The notes beneath the pieces were generated by a model. The model did not search any database. It was not told where the DNA came from and saw nothing but the letters and a program-made list of their open reading frames with translations. The translations under genes and the position numbers were made by a program. Of a stretch of 64,000 bases of DNA, positions 1 to 8,442 are shown piece after piece. This stretch comes from CAUZIZ01 sp965219005 (lineage in GTDB: Bacteria; Acidobacteriota; UBA6911; RPQK01; JAJDTT01): positions 2,957,280-3,021,279 of the forward strand of contig CBDCMS010000003.1 in the NCBI GenBank assembly GCA_965219005.1, in the 5' to 3' direction. The number at the start of each line of letters is the position of its first letter. The first letter of the stretch is position 1.

Positions 1-180
1 CTTCGATTTCACTTCAGTCATCGCTTTCGCTTTCTTCTGGCCATGAGCATTGAGGGCCACCTTCATGAGCTTGCCATCGGCCCGATCGAGCCTCAGGGTG
101 TGGACCCCCTCGGTGGGTCTAACTCCCAGGTTTCGAGAGAGGTATTGAAATCTGCGATGCGAACATTGCCGCCGACTGTG
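1..180. other. left-edge stretch without a recognised gene
   Basis: This follows the stop of the minus-strand enolase gene. One minus-strand frame stays open from just after that stop to the window edge and could be the beginning of another gene, but it lacks a convincing start and I do not recognise the peptide. Nothing else is supportable here. Confidence 0.3.
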
Positions 181-1401
181 TCAGCTTTTAGAGTTCTGCT
201 GCGCTCCGCGCCTGGCCTTCATTGCCGCGGTGTGGTCCCAGGGTTCGATCCATTCTTGTCGGATCTCCATGCCGAAGCCGGGCGCGTCGGTCGGTGCGAC
301 GTAACCATCTTTGGGCATCGGCATGCCCGGAATCGGGCAGACTTCATCCAAAGGAACGCCTGGGTCAGAGCCCATCCAGTACTCCGCCATCGGGCTCTCG
401 GGCATTGCGATTGCGAAATGCTGCCCCCATGGAGTGCCGGCTCCAGTGTGCGGCACCGTAATGAGGCCTGCTGATTCCGCTATGGTGTAGACTTTCACTG
501 CCTCCGTCAGGCCGCCCGACCACATCATATCTGGCTGCAGGATATCGACAGCACGGTGTTCAACCAGCTGCCGGTATGCCTGTCTGCCGTGATGGTGTTC
601 ACCGGTAGCGATGGGTACCCAGTTGATGGCTTTCTTGAGCTCTATGTACCCCTCAAGATCGCTGGAGATCAGGGGTTCCTCAAACCACCTCAGTTGGTAG
701 GGCCGCAGCCTTTCTGCCAGGCGGACAGAGAACTCCACATTGAAGGACATGACCGGGTTGTACATCAGCTCAACCTTATCGCCCACCTGTTTGCGGGCGT
801 TGGCAATGTGCTCTTCCGCCTTGTTGATGCCGTCGATTCCATCGCTGTAGTGTGACGGATTGCTTACCTTGAACGCCGTGAACCCCAACTCCCGCGCCCA
901 GTCCAGGTCGTCTGAGGTGCTGTAGAGCTTTATCTTGTCCCTGCAAGGGCCGCCAAGCAGGCTGTAGACCGGCGTGTTGAGAAGCTTTCCTCTAAGATCC
1001 CAGAGAGCGAGATCAACGCCGGAGCGTGCGACCGTCGCGATCCCACTGGCTCCGTAGTTCTGCACCGACCTCCACATCAGGTCATTCAGGAATTCGATTG
1101 CCAGCGCGTCACGACCTTCAAGCAGCGGTGCATAGTGGTAGTCGATCATCGCTGCCACGGGTTCGCCGTAGCTGCAGGCTCCAAGACCCTGGGTGCCATC
1201 CTCGGCAATCACCTGCACCCAGACATCGGGCGCAGCCGCGCCCGGCATACTTCCAAACCGCCGCGTAAACTCCGGGTAGAAGTTGATGGGTAGCGCGCGA
1301 TCTCCAGCGACTTTGTTGGCGTTGGGTCTGCGTGCTTGTGTTCTGGGAGGTTGCTTCGGGATGTCCAGCGCAACTGCCTTTACTTCCTTGATTTTCATCA
1401 T
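181..1401 (-). CDS. enolase-superfamily dehydratase, L-rhamnonate dehydratase-like
   Basis: A 406-residue cytoplasmic member of the mandelate racemase/muconate lactonizing enzyme superfamily. These enzymes abstract a proton alpha to a carboxylate with Mg2+ and dehydrate sugar acids. The N-terminal capping domain covers about residues 1-140. The barrel carries the lysine region FKVSNPSHY, the metal-ligand stretch RWFEEPL, then TGEHHHGRQAY and VPHTGAGTPWGQHF, the paired His motifs typical of rhamnonate-dehydratase-like members. The gene starts with two consecutive ATGs. It lies 12 bp after the MBL-fold gene on the same strand and near an HpcH/HpaI aldolase, the class that cleaves 2-keto-3-deoxy-L-rhamnonate, which supports the sugar-acid role. 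The exact substrate is inferred; another aldonate is possible. Confidence 0.8.
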   Translation of the reverse strand: MMKIKEVKAVALDIPKQPPRTQARRPNANKVAGDRALPINFYPEFTRRFGSMPGAAAPDVWVQVIAEDGTQGLGACSYGEPVAAMIDYHYAPLLEGRDALAIEFLNDLMWRSVQNYGASGIATVARSGVDLALWDLRGKLLNTPVYSLLGGPCRDKIKLYSTSDDLDWARELGFTAFKVSNPSHYSDGIDGINKAEEHIANARKQVGDKVELMYNPVMSFNVEFSVRLAERLRPYQLRWFEEPLISSDLEGYIELKKAINWVPIATGEHHHGRQAYRQLVEHRAVDILQPDMMWSGGLTEAVKVYTIAESAGLITVPHTGAGTPWGQHFAIAMPESPMAEYWMGSDPGVPLDEVCPIPGMPMPKDGYVAPTDAPGFGMEIRQEWIEPWDHTAAMKARRGAQQNSKS

Positions 1402-1413
1402 GAAGTAAGCCTT

Positions 1414-2160
1414 TTAAGCACGCCCCACCTGAAATTCGGGAAGTCCACCCGTGGCTGTGTATCCCGAGTTTTCGAGCACGACAATGGTGGGACGGCCGTC
1501 GTGTGACTTGGTCATGGGGAAGGTGACCGTGTGATGACGCGCGATGATCACCGGGTCCCGCGGGCGGCGGTTGAGAAACTCATCGACCGGGTCCATACCC
1601 CCGCCTTGAGCCCCACCGAGTGGAGGTAGGTAGTAGTGCATGGGCACGATCCAGGTGGGCTTGATAAAGTCGATCATGCGGTCCAGCTCCGGATACTTGA
1701 CAGTGTATTTTTGACCCGTGATGACCAACATTACATCACAGTGACCGACCCAGGGCTCCATCTCCTCGTTGCTTAGACCGAACCCAAGATCGCCGAGATG
1801 ACCAAACCACAAACCGCCGGCCTTGAAGGCATAAAGAGCGTTGTCGTCTGTCCCCTCGGGATGGTCGGGTATCTCCGCGGCCGGAATCGCATGGATCTGC
1901 TCGCCGTTGATCGTCGCCCTGGACTTGCCCGTTGCCACATCCAGAGCATTAATCACCTGCGGATTACCGTTGACCAGGTGCACATTGTCATGAGCCGGGT
2001 CGGTGAGCGAGCTTACGATAACCGTGTCCGCTTCGAGCCGGAAACCGTCGTCCTCCAGGTCACATTTCTCATGACTGAAAGGGTCCATGACAAGGGTAGG
2101 ATGTCCTCCCTCCCAGATGCGGAAACAGGCGTGCCCAACGAACTCGAGTTGCACCGACAT
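1414..2160 (-). CDS. MBL-fold metallo-hydrolase-like protein with degenerate metal motif
   Basis: A 248-residue protein resembling the UlaG/L-ascorbate-lactonase branch of the metallo-beta-lactamase fold. The start (VQLEFVGHACFRIWEGG), the central GHLGDLG and the late IVPMHYY all match that family. The first metal signature, normally HxHxDH, reads SLTDPAHDN here, so only the last His can be aligned. A canonical two-metal lactonase is therefore doubtful; a one-metal or altered active site is possible. It is directly upstream of the enolase-like dehydratase on the minus strand and probably in the same transcript, where hydrolysis of a sugar lactone would fit. Function inferred. Confidence 0.7.
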   Translation of the reverse strand: MSVQLEFVGHACFRIWEGGHPTLVMDPFSHEKCDLEDDGFRLEADTVIVSSLTDPAHDNVHLVNGNPQVINALDVATGKSRATINGEQIHAIPAAEIPDHPEGTDDNALYAFKAGGLWFGHLGDLGFGLSNEEMEPWVGHCDVMLVITGQKYTVKYPELDRMIDFIKPTWIVPMHYYLPPLGGAQGGGMDPVDEFLNRRPRDPVIIARHHTVTFPMTKSHDGRPTIVVLENSGYTATGGLPEFQVGRA

Positions 2161-2262
2161 AGAAATCCTCCTTTTGCGGCTCTCGCACGAAGCCTTAGAT
2201 CAGTCTGCCCCCTCAGCCGATCGCATTCGAAAACGAAACTTCTGTACGAGCAGCAACCACTC

Positions 2263-2456
2263 GAGCCATGGAAGCCTGAAGCGCGAGCGAGGGGTTGGGG
2301 ATCTGCGAGATTCTGCTGTTGTCCAGCTCTCTCCTCGAAACGTGGGGCAGACTGCTAACGAGTCAAGTCGTTCGCGGCTCTGTTGCCTGCAGCTGTTTCC
2401 GGTACTGTTCACTGATCACTTCACTACTGCTCACTATTTACGTTCCAGTGTACTTA
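2263..2456 (+). repeat. dispersed intergenic repeat, copy A
   Basis: One of six related copies in the window. It runs from gagccatggaagcctgaag to tcactattta and a variant of the shared cttag terminus, and lies downstream of the aldolase gene. Its end overlaps that gene's TAA stop. Its orientation matches the copy at 47157-47423 and is opposite to those at 37129-37350 and 52247-52480. Confidence 0.8.
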
Positions 2457-3311
2457 GTCTCCCAGCGCGTCCTTGAAGCTCCGCAGCGACTGGGCCAGGA
2501 TCCCGCGTCTCATCGCGACATCCACGCCCACGAAAAACACCCGGACACCCAGTTCGCGATAGTACTCGGCCTGTTGGGCACTGCCGGCACCCATCACGAC
2601 TATCTTTCCGGTGCTGGCTGCTCGGGTTAGCACCCGTTCGATTTTAGGAGTGAGGTTTGTCTTGGCGTCGTTCCCGTAAATCCCCAGGCCGACGGACCAG
2701 TCATTGGGACCCACACCGACCATGTCGATTCCCTCGACCTCGAGGATATTATCTAGATCTTCAAAGCCCTCATCACTTTCGAAAAGGACCATCAGATGTG
2801 TCATGCCGTTGACTTGGCGCAGCACCTCTTCCTGATCACCGCTAAGCTGGAAGCCGATGCCGGCGTTGGTCGAGGAGAAGCCACGTTGTCCGGTTGGAGG
2901 GTACTTGCCCAACTGCACCAGCTCCGCAGCCTGTTTGGCACTTCGAACATCCGGCAGGACGATCACCTGCACCCCTCCATCCAGCAGAGGCTGCACGTTG
3001 GTTCGCGACAGCTCGCGAATACGCACCAGTGGGACCATGCCCAGATGGGTGATCGTACGACTGAGCTGAATGCCCTCTTCTGAAGATTGCGCACTGTGCT
3101 CGAGGTCTATCCAGACGATGTGATACCCCTCCCTCGCCATCAGCTCGACGTCGGTGAGTGTAACGTCTCGGCAGATCACACCGTAGAGAAGATCGTGCTT
3201 TTCCAGTAATTCGCCCAGGCGATCGGCGATGGGGTGCATCCCAATATCCGTCATTCGTGCTGTCCGCGTCCCTTCAATCCTCGACAAGGTCGTAGAGGCC
3301 GCCTTGCTCAT
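2454..3311 (-). CDS. HpcH/HpaI-family class II pyruvate aldolase
   Basis: A 285-residue TIM-barrel aldolase of the 2-keto-3-deoxy-sugar-acid family, which cleaves 2-keto-3-deoxy acids to pyruvate plus an aldehyde with a divalent metal. Family landmarks are present: DLEHSAQS (catalytic His), VRIRE (Arg), GQRGFSS, the metal ligand Glu in VLFESDEG and the metal ligand Asp in GPNDWSVGLG. The assigned start overlaps the end of the upstream isomerase gene by 38 bp; internal Met20 or Met25 would be equally plausible starts. Together with the rhamnonate-dehydratase-like gene it would make the last step of a non-phosphorylating L-rhamnonate route (lactaldehyde plus pyruvate), an inference from context. 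Its stop codon lies in dispersed repeat copy A. Confidence 0.85.
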   Translation of the reverse strand: MSKAASTTLSRIEGTRTARMTDIGMHPIADRLGELLEKHDLLYGVICRDVTLTDVELMAREGYHIVWIDLEHSAQSSEEGIQLSRTITHLGMVPLVRIRELSRTNVQPLLDGGVQVIVLPDVRSAKQAAELVQLGKYPPTGQRGFSSTNAGIGFQLSGDQEEVLRQVNGMTHLMVLFESDEGFEDLDNILEVEGIDMVGVGPNDWSVGLGIYGNDAKTNLTPKIERVLTRAASTGKIVVMGAGSAQQAEYYRELGVRVFFVGVDVAMRRGILAQSLRSFKDALGD

Positions 3312-4275
3312 ACCATTTCGTGCCGGGCGTAGGGGCGGCGTCCATCACCAGGGGGTGCAGATAGTCGAATGCCTTCTTCAACCCGTCGAGGACGCCTATG
3401 TAGTCGACTTCCATTTCGACCGAGAGGGCACCTTCATATCCGATGAACCGCAAGTTTGTGATGAAATCTCGCCAGAATTTCTCGTCGTGACCCCAACCAA
3501 CCAGCGCGAATGTCCAGGGTCGGTCCTGTGGCTTGGCCATGGAGACGGTTGTGTCTAGGGTGCCGAGCAGTCTCAGGTTGCGCTGATCGATGCGCACGTC
3601 CTTCATGTGAACATGGAACAGTGCGTCTCCCAGGAAGCGGATGGTCTCCAGCAAGTCGATCTGTTGGATGAAGAGATGGGAGGGGTCGAGATTGCAGCCG
3701 ATGATGGGGCCGATCGCCTCCCGAAGCTTCCAGAGGGTCAGGGGAGAGTAGACGATGTTGCCGATCCAGGGTTCGATCGCCAGCTTGCAGCCGTGGTCCT
3801 GAGCGATTCTCGCGTACTCCGTCCAAGCGGGGATCACTCGCTCCTCCCACTGCCAACGCAGAACAGCACGGTTGGTTCCGTTGTAGGGATCGACAATCCA
3901 ACAGGGGGTCTTGTCTCCGGGCGCACCCTCCGGGGAGCCGGCGTTGAGGGTGAGTAGATCGACCTCGATGGCCTCGGCGAGCTTGCACACCTGGCGGAAA
4001 TGCTGCAACCAGATCTCCTCTGCCTTCCGGTCGGGCGACAAAGGTGATCCATGGGCTGTCAATGCGCTGATTGCGAGATCGTGACTCTGGAGCGCGTCGA
4101 GCCAACGCTGCCGCGCGTCCTTGTCAGCAACCAGCTTTTCGAGATCGCAGTACTTACGGCTGCGCTCGCCCAGGGTCGCAACCTCGATCATTTCCGCTCC
4201 CAGGTCGTGAGCGAACCTAAGGCCCTCATCGAAGTCGAGGGCAAGCAGAAACAGCGAGTTGATTCCAAGTTTCAT
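3274..4275 (-). CDS. sugar phosphate isomerase/epimerase-like TIM barrel
   Basis: A 333-residue member of the xylose-isomerase-like/AP-endonuclease-2 superfamily, which isomerises or epimerises sugars or related hydroxyacids with a divalent metal. Probable metal ligands are Glu in LAIEPWIG, Asp and His in CNLDPSHL, His in FHVHMKD and Glu in LSVEMEV. There is no signal peptide, so it should be cytoplasmic. It is the first gene of a minus-strand run and overlaps the following aldolase gene, suggesting translational coupling. The substrate cannot be read from the sequence. Confidence 0.8.
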   Translation of the reverse strand: MKLGINSLFLLALDFDEGLRFAHDLGAEMIEVATLGERSRKYCDLEKLVADKDARQRWLDALQSHDLAISALTAHGSPLSPDRKAEEIWLQHFRQVCKLAEAIEVDLLTLNAGSPEGAPGDKTPCWIVDPYNGTNRAVLRWQWEERVIPAWTEYARIAQDHGCKLAIEPWIGNIVYSPLTLWKLREAIGPIIGCNLDPSHLFIQQIDLLETIRFLGDALFHVHMKDVRIDQRNLRLLGTLDTTVSMAKPQDRPWTFALVGWGHDEKFWRDFITNLRFIGYEGALSVEMEVDYIGVLDGLKKAFDYLHPLVMDAAPTPGTKWYEQGGLYDLVED

Positions 4276-4438
4276 GGACCCGGCCTCCAGAGGAAAGAAA
4301 GATCTTTCAGGAGAGCGGATATTCTACCGGCTAGGGCCTCGAATTCCAAGAGAAAGCATTGCCACGACGGACGTCTCTAGCAGGGAACTCAGACGTTGGA
4401 GTCGTCAGCCAGGTGTCCCGGGGTTGATCGGACAGGCT

Positions 4439-4607
4439 CCTAGTACCCTGTCAACCTCGAAATTGTAGGTTCTGAACGGCCCTGGCGGCCGATCTCTGTG
4501 TTGCGCGTCCTCGACGTAGGCCAAACTATGTCTACGGCCGCGCGCCTTGACCTCGACCACCATGACTCGTCCATAACCCACAATCTCGAAGTTGACAGGG
4601 TACTAGG
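4439..4607. repeat. miniature inverted-repeat element (MITE-like)
   Basis: A 169 bp segment bounded by 31 bp inverted arms at 4439-4469 and 4577-4607 that match at 28 positions and begin cctagtaccctgtcaac. The interior carries a further small inverted pair (cgtagg / ctacgg) and no gene. The right arm contains the TAG stop of the neighbouring Yip1-like gene. I saw no other copy or clear target duplication. It could be a non-autonomous mobile element or a large transcript hairpin. Confidence 0.65.
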
Positions 4608-5226
4608 CCACACGCGCGATGAGCGCGATGACCACGATCTTCGAGATTACTTCCGCCGCAATCAGCGCTGCAATGAACAGGATGACCGCCTTGCCACCTC
4701 TCAAGTTGCAGGAAACGCTGAAGGCCCTATACATAAGGTAGACCATCCAGATCAGTGCGATCAGTATCATCCCAACGACGATCCCGAATACCACGCCGTC
4801 GGTGCCTTGCTTGAGCAGCTTCCAGGCGAGGTGTTGCGAGGCCCGCTGGTAGCCGGGAAGTAGCGTCGCCAGCGCGGGCAAGAGCATGGGCCAACGAGCG
4901 AGAGCCTGCGTCCCTACCAGGTCGATCGCACGCCAGGAAGATCTCGATGCAAGTATGCCCACGATGAGGAGCACGATGGTCAGACTCAGCCAATTGACGA
5001 TGCCCTCTGTCAGGAACACCCAAGTGGGTGCTGCACGTCCGCTGTGGACATCGATCACGCCGTCGAAATGCGTGTTGCTCAAGGCACCGAATCCACCTGC
5101 CGCCAGGATCGCAACGAGCCCAAGGACGAGCGCCGGTCCACCGGCGACATAGTTGAACGGATTGAAAAGCCACTGTCCCAAACTGGGACCGGCTGGGTAG
5201 GTCTGCTGCTCTGTTGTTACGTTCAT
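4603..5226 (-). CDS. Yip1-like multi-pass membrane protein
   Basis: A 207-residue protein with about five hydrophobic segments (for example PALVLGLVAILAAGGFGAL, WLSLTIVLLIVGILA and AVILFIAALIAAEV) and an N-terminal NPFNYVAGG, consistent with the Yip1 domain family of unknown bacterial function. The ATG at 5226 is preferred to the upstream open frame because it forms an ATGA overlap with the DUF2089 gene stop and follows a purine-rich ribosome site (ggaggagc). It is translationally coupled to the zinc-ribbon regulator, so the two probably act together. Its stop lies inside the inverted-repeat element at 4439-4607. Confidence 0.75.
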   Translation of the reverse strand: MNVTTEQQTYPAGPSLGQWLFNPFNYVAGGPALVLGLVAILAAGGFGALSNTHFDGVIDVHSGRAAPTWVFLTEGIVNWLSLTIVLLIVGILASRSSWRAIDLVGTQALARWPMLLPALATLLPGYQRASQHLAWKLLKQGTDGVVFGIVVGMILIALIWMVYLMYRAFSVSCNLRGGKAVILFIAALIAAEVISKIVVIALIARVA

Positions 5227-5510
5227 GGTAACTGCTCCTCCTTTACGTCGGCCTGTTTGAGTGCCTCGATGATGTGATCCAGCCGGTTGCGGACGGTCGG
5301 GTAACTGACCTTCCAGATCCGGGCCATCTCTTTGAGGCTTCCACCGACCTTCACAAATTGAAGGACGAACTCTTGTTCTTCGCGTGGTAGGCTGGCTAGA
5401 GCCGGCAGGTCGTATGACCCGTCCACCGTGGTCTCGCAATCCGGGCAGCTCAGCCGCCTCACTCGAAGCCGCTGCCCACAACTGGGGCACGCCAGGGGTA
5501 GCGTTTTCAT
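5223..5510 (-). CDS. DUF2089-family zinc-ribbon/HTH regulator
   Basis: A 95-residue protein. Residues 9-28 form a four-Cys zinc ribbon (CPSCGQ and CPDCET). Residues 35-80 resemble a sigma-region-4-like helix-turn-helix (LPREEQEFVLQFVKVGGSLK, then IWKVSYPTVRNRLD). This is the DUF2089 family, generally assumed to bind DNA. It is the first gene of a two-gene operon with the Yip1-like membrane protein and starts three bases from an AT-rich palindrome at 5514-5541, so autoregulation is a reasonable inference. No target genes can be named. Confidence 0.85.
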   Translation of the reverse strand: MKTLPLACPSCGQRLRVRRLSCPDCETTVDGSYDLPALASLPREEQEFVLQFVKVGGSLKEMARIWKVSYPTVRNRLDHIIEALKQADVKEEQLP

Positions 5511-5513
5511 GAA

Positions 5514-5541
5514 ATTATATTAAACTAATGATCAATATAAT
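5514..5541. promoter_or_regulatory. AT-rich palindromic operator candidate
   Basis: Perfect 8 bp inverted arms, attatatt at 5514-5521 and aatataat at 5534-5541, flank a 12 bp spacer directly before the DUF2089 start codon in an otherwise GC-rich genome. The position and symmetry suggest an operator overlapping the promoter or 5' leader of the DUF2089 operon. Confidence 0.5.
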
Positions 5542-5672
5542 TCAAGTACAACTTCATTATATTCAGTGTTCTGAGACTATAACAGAGAAATCCAAGCTTT
5601 CTGGGCAGTGACTTCTTAGAATAGGGACGCGAGCCTAAGTCGTAACCAAGCCCTTAGGGAGAGGTGGTGACG

Positions 5673-6149
5673 ATGTTTTATCACTGGTTTGTTCTCCTCC
5701 TGCTGATTCAGCTTCTAGTTGGTTGTGCTGGCGGAACCGAACCCGGCGTGGCAGGCCAGGGGGCCCTGGAACAGGAGTTCCAAGAGTCGATGTCAGGGGT
5801 TGTCCTGGAGGGCTTCTTCACTATCAACGATCGAGACGCGGCGCCCAGAAAGGAGCGGTATCACATCACCAAGATGTCGAAGCTGGGCGGTGACTATTGG
5901 GTGTGTCAAGCGCGCATTCAATATGGAACTCACGACGTCACCGTTCCCGTTCCGGTCAAGGTGAAGTGGGCCGGTGACACCCCGATCCTGACGCTGACCG
6001 ACGTAGCGATCCCTGGACTTGGAACCTTCACGGCGCGGGTGCTCTTCTACGACAAGAACTACGTAGGAGTATGGAGACACGGGGAGGTTTCGGGGCAGCA
6101 CTTCGGGCGGATTGTCCCCGAGGCCGGCAGCGACCTCCCCTCCGATTGA
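5673..6149 (+). CDS. small lipoprotein of unknown function
   Basis: A 158-residue protein starting with a lipoprotein signal (FVLLLLIQLLVGC, predicted modified Cys near residue 18). The mature part is all-beta in character, with alternating hydrophobic residues around DYWVCQARIQYG, VPVPVKVKWAGD and FTARVLFYDKNYVGVW. I recall similar hypothetical lipoproteins from Planctomycetota-type genomes but can give no function. A GTG nine bases upstream is in frame; the ATG at 5673 is preferred because of the ggagagg site before it. It is divergent from the DUF2089 operon and convergent with the HDOD gene. Confidence 0.65.
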   Translation: MFYHWFVLLLLIQLLVGCAGGTEPGVAGQGALEQEFQESMSGVVLEGFFTINDRDAAPRKERYHITKMSKLGGDYWVCQARIQYGTHDVTVPVPVKVKWAGDTPILTLTDVAIPGLGTFTARVLFYDKNYVGVWRHGEVSGQHFGRIVPEAGSDLPSD

Positions 6150-6232
6150 AAGTGCCTTTGTTGGGGTCTTGGTAATCTGCGGGCGAATCGCCTACACTGA
6201 CCTGCGACCGCTTTCTTGTTTTGGGAGAAGAC

Positions 6233-7084
6233 TCAATTGAAGTGAGAGGAGAGTTTCTCAGCCTGATCAAAGGCATCCGCGATCGTTCGCTCTGCTTCTT
6301 GGAGTGGGACTCTACAGACTTCCTCCAGAGACTCAATCACGGGTTCGGTTCCTGGACAGTCATCATCCTCACGGAGGTTTGAAACCAGATCCACCGGCAG
6401 TCCCAGCTCCGACTTGTCTGGGTGGGCATGATGTTGCTCGATTGTAGAAATCAGGTACTCGGGCAGGTGCCAGGAACACCCCAGGGCCGCGCCCAATTGG
6501 GCATGTGTCCACCCGAAAGCCTCATTTTCCAACTCGGCCAGATTCGACTCTGGATCCGAATGCCAGTGTTCCAGGACCTGGCCGTATTCTGGGGCCTGTG
6601 CCCGTACCAGTAAGGGAACAGCCATGTCGAGCAGGAGACTGGCGGTGAAGCACTCCGACTGCCTGCTGGGATTGAACCTTTCAGCTAGCAAGCGCGCAAG
6701 ACTGGCTCGGCGGAATGCCGTAGTCCAGAAGCGCCTTGCTTCAAAGCCAGGGGTTGGAGAGTCTGGTAGGACGTCCCGAATTGCAAGTGACAGGACCAGC
6801 GACTCCAGGTGAGAACGTCCCATCAGCGAACAGGCATGCTGCACGCTGTCCACTGAACTCCGGAGTCCGTAGGCAGCCGAGTTGACGGTCTTCAGAACGC
6901 GCACCACCAGGCCGGGATCGGCCAAGGTTTGCTCTGCTACGTTGTCCATGGAGTTGTCGGGATTGCGAATGCAATCCAGGATAGCCATCAGAGCGGATGG
7001 GAAGGTAGGAATCTCCTCCTTGCCCAGCACATCCGCGAGGGCTTCACTCGATTCCTGCTCACTTTTTCGAAAGAGTCCGAGCAT
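6233..7084 (-). CDS. HDOD-domain protein
   Basis: A 283-residue cytoplasmic protein with an HDOD domain over about residues 20-220 (IPTFPSALMAILDCI, then DPGLVVRVLKTVNSAAYG, then the GRSHLESLVLSLAIRD helix). HDOD proteins resemble HD phosphohydrolases but lack the full metal site and act as signalling scaffolds in motility, cell-cycle or second-messenger pathways. There is no attached receiver, GGDEF or EAL domain. It follows the pentapeptide-repeat channel gene by 7 bp on the same strand, so the two are likely cotranscribed and linked in signalling. Confidence 0.85.
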   Translation of the reverse strand: MLGLFRKSEQESSEALADVLGKEEIPTFPSALMAILDCIRNPDNSMDNVAEQTLADPGLVVRVLKTVNSAAYGLRSSVDSVQHACSLMGRSHLESLVLSLAIRDVLPDSPTPGFEARRFWTTAFRRASLARLLAERFNPSRQSECFTASLLLDMAVPLLVRAQAPEYGQVLEHWHSDPESNLAELENEAFGWTHAQLGAALGCSWHLPEYLISTIEQHHAHPDKSELGLPVDLVSNLREDDDCPGTEPVIESLEEVCRVPLQEAERTIADAFDQAEKLSSHFN

Positions 7085-7091
7085 GTTAATA

Positions 7092-8177
7092 TCAATCGGC
7101 GCGGCGGGCCATTCGATTGCTGAAGATTGAGAGTAGACCCCCCAGCATCACGTAGCCCGTGATGACCTGGAGCATGGCCAGGATCTGGGCTGCCGCAGTT
7201 TTTGGAACCACATCTCCATATCCAAGGGTGGTGAGAGTTACGACGCTATAGTAGAGCGGCGAAAGAAAAGTCGGATGGGCACCGTAGTCGATGCCGACGA
7301 GGGTGTATAGCCAAGCGAAGAGTAGGACGAGAGCGGACGTCCACAGGCTCCATCGGCACAGACTCCGCCCGCAGTCGCTGGTGAGCCACCAAACGTGGTA
7401 GGTCAGTAAAGCAAGTCGCCCCCGAGTCCTGAATTCTTCGAGGAAGTTCTGGTCCAGGACGAAACGGCGCATCATGTAGGCGCCGGTAAAATGGATGTCC
7501 CGGATGTCAACTCCGATCCAATGTGCGGACTCGTAGTGGATCAAGCCCGAGAATCGAGCGGCGCAGAAGATGGCATCCTTGAAGTCTGCTCCTTGCACAT
7601 CAGCGCCTTCCAGATTGGCGCCACTGAGGTCGGCCTGGGACAGATCGACTCGGGTCAAATCGGATTCATGCAGTCGCGCCTGGCGCAGTTTGGCACAACG
7701 CAGGTCGCTATCACTCAGGTCCGACTTGCTGAATGTGGCATGGTCCATTTCCGCCCCGAAAAGGCGTACCCGCTGCATGCTGGTCATCCCAAAACCAGTT
7801 CCCTCGGCGCGAACTCCCTCTAGACAGCAGTCACTCAGATCGGAACCTGCAAGCTCTGCGCCGCTCAGGTCTGCTCCTGTCAGGTTAGCACCGCGTAATC
7901 TGCAACGCATCATCCGCGTTTTGGCAAGCTGGGCGCCAGAAAGATCGGATCCGGAGAGATCGGCTCCAGTCAGATCGAGTCCACTGAAATCCATCCCGTT
8001 GAGCCTGAGTAGGCTCAAGTCCAACGGGCTCTGGCATTTTCCCCCACTCCGAAGGTTCTCCAGTAGGTCTAGAACTTCTGGAGACGGGTCCGATAGGTCG
8101 CCCTCTTCACCCGACAGCAGTGCCAGTGGGGGTGTCGCCGGTTCGGTGGATGGAAGGGCCAAAGCTCTCGAGTTCAT
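7092..8177 (-). CDS. pentapeptide-repeat protein fused to a two-TM potassium-channel domain
   Basis: A 361-residue fusion. Residues about 55-215 are some thirty A(D/N)LxX pentapeptide repeats (for example LTGADLSGSDLSGAQL), predicted to form a right-handed quadrilateral beta-helix. After a linker come two membrane helices (WTSALVLLFAWLYTLVGI and ILAMLQVITGYVMLGGLL) flanking the pore motif SVVTLTTLGYGDVVP, whose LGYGD filter is that of K+ channels (Ion_trans_2). It is probably a tetrameric inner-membrane channel with a cytoplasmic beta-helix. It heads a two-gene unit with the HDOD protein. Gating ligand unknown. Confidence 0.88.
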   Translation of the reverse strand: MNSRALALPSTEPATPPLALLSGEEGDLSDPSPEVLDLLENLRSGGKCQSPLDLSLLRLNGMDFSGLDLTGADLSGSDLSGAQLAKTRMMRCRLRGANLTGADLSGAELAGSDLSDCCLEGVRAEGTGFGMTSMQRVRLFGAEMDHATFSKSDLSDSDLRCAKLRQARLHESDLTRVDLSQADLSGANLEGADVQGADFKDAIFCAARFSGLIHYESAHWIGVDIRDIHFTGAYMMRRFVLDQNFLEEFRTRGRLALLTYHVWWLTSDCGRSLCRWSLWTSALVLLFAWLYTLVGIDYGAHPTFLSPLYYSVVTLTTLGYGDVVPKTAAAQILAMLQVITGYVMLGGLLSIFSNRMARRAD

Positions 8178-8442
8178 TAGTCGAAGTCCAAAACTGGGCA
8201 GTTGTCCCTGAGTTAAGAGTTCTCGCCGTACCTATCGTCCTAAAACCTGCCTGGGATTAATTGGGGTGCAGGTCCAACCGCACGATTCCGAATCCCGACC
8301 CGGAGCGTCGCGACCCCGTGAAGGTCACGGCATCGTCGAAACTGTTTCCGATATTCGTGGCCGGGATTGTTTAGAATCTGTTGATTGTGATTTCAAGTTT
8401 ATTCGTATCTTGTCTCTTGTATTTCGGGGATTAGGATCGTCC
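8178..8442. other. divergent intergenic region
   Basis: This separates the minus-strand channel operon from the plus-strand amidohydrolase gene and must hold both promoters. A frame stays open upstream of the amidohydrolase ATG but shows no protein-like composition. No clear -35/-10 pair was identified. Confidence 0.4.
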
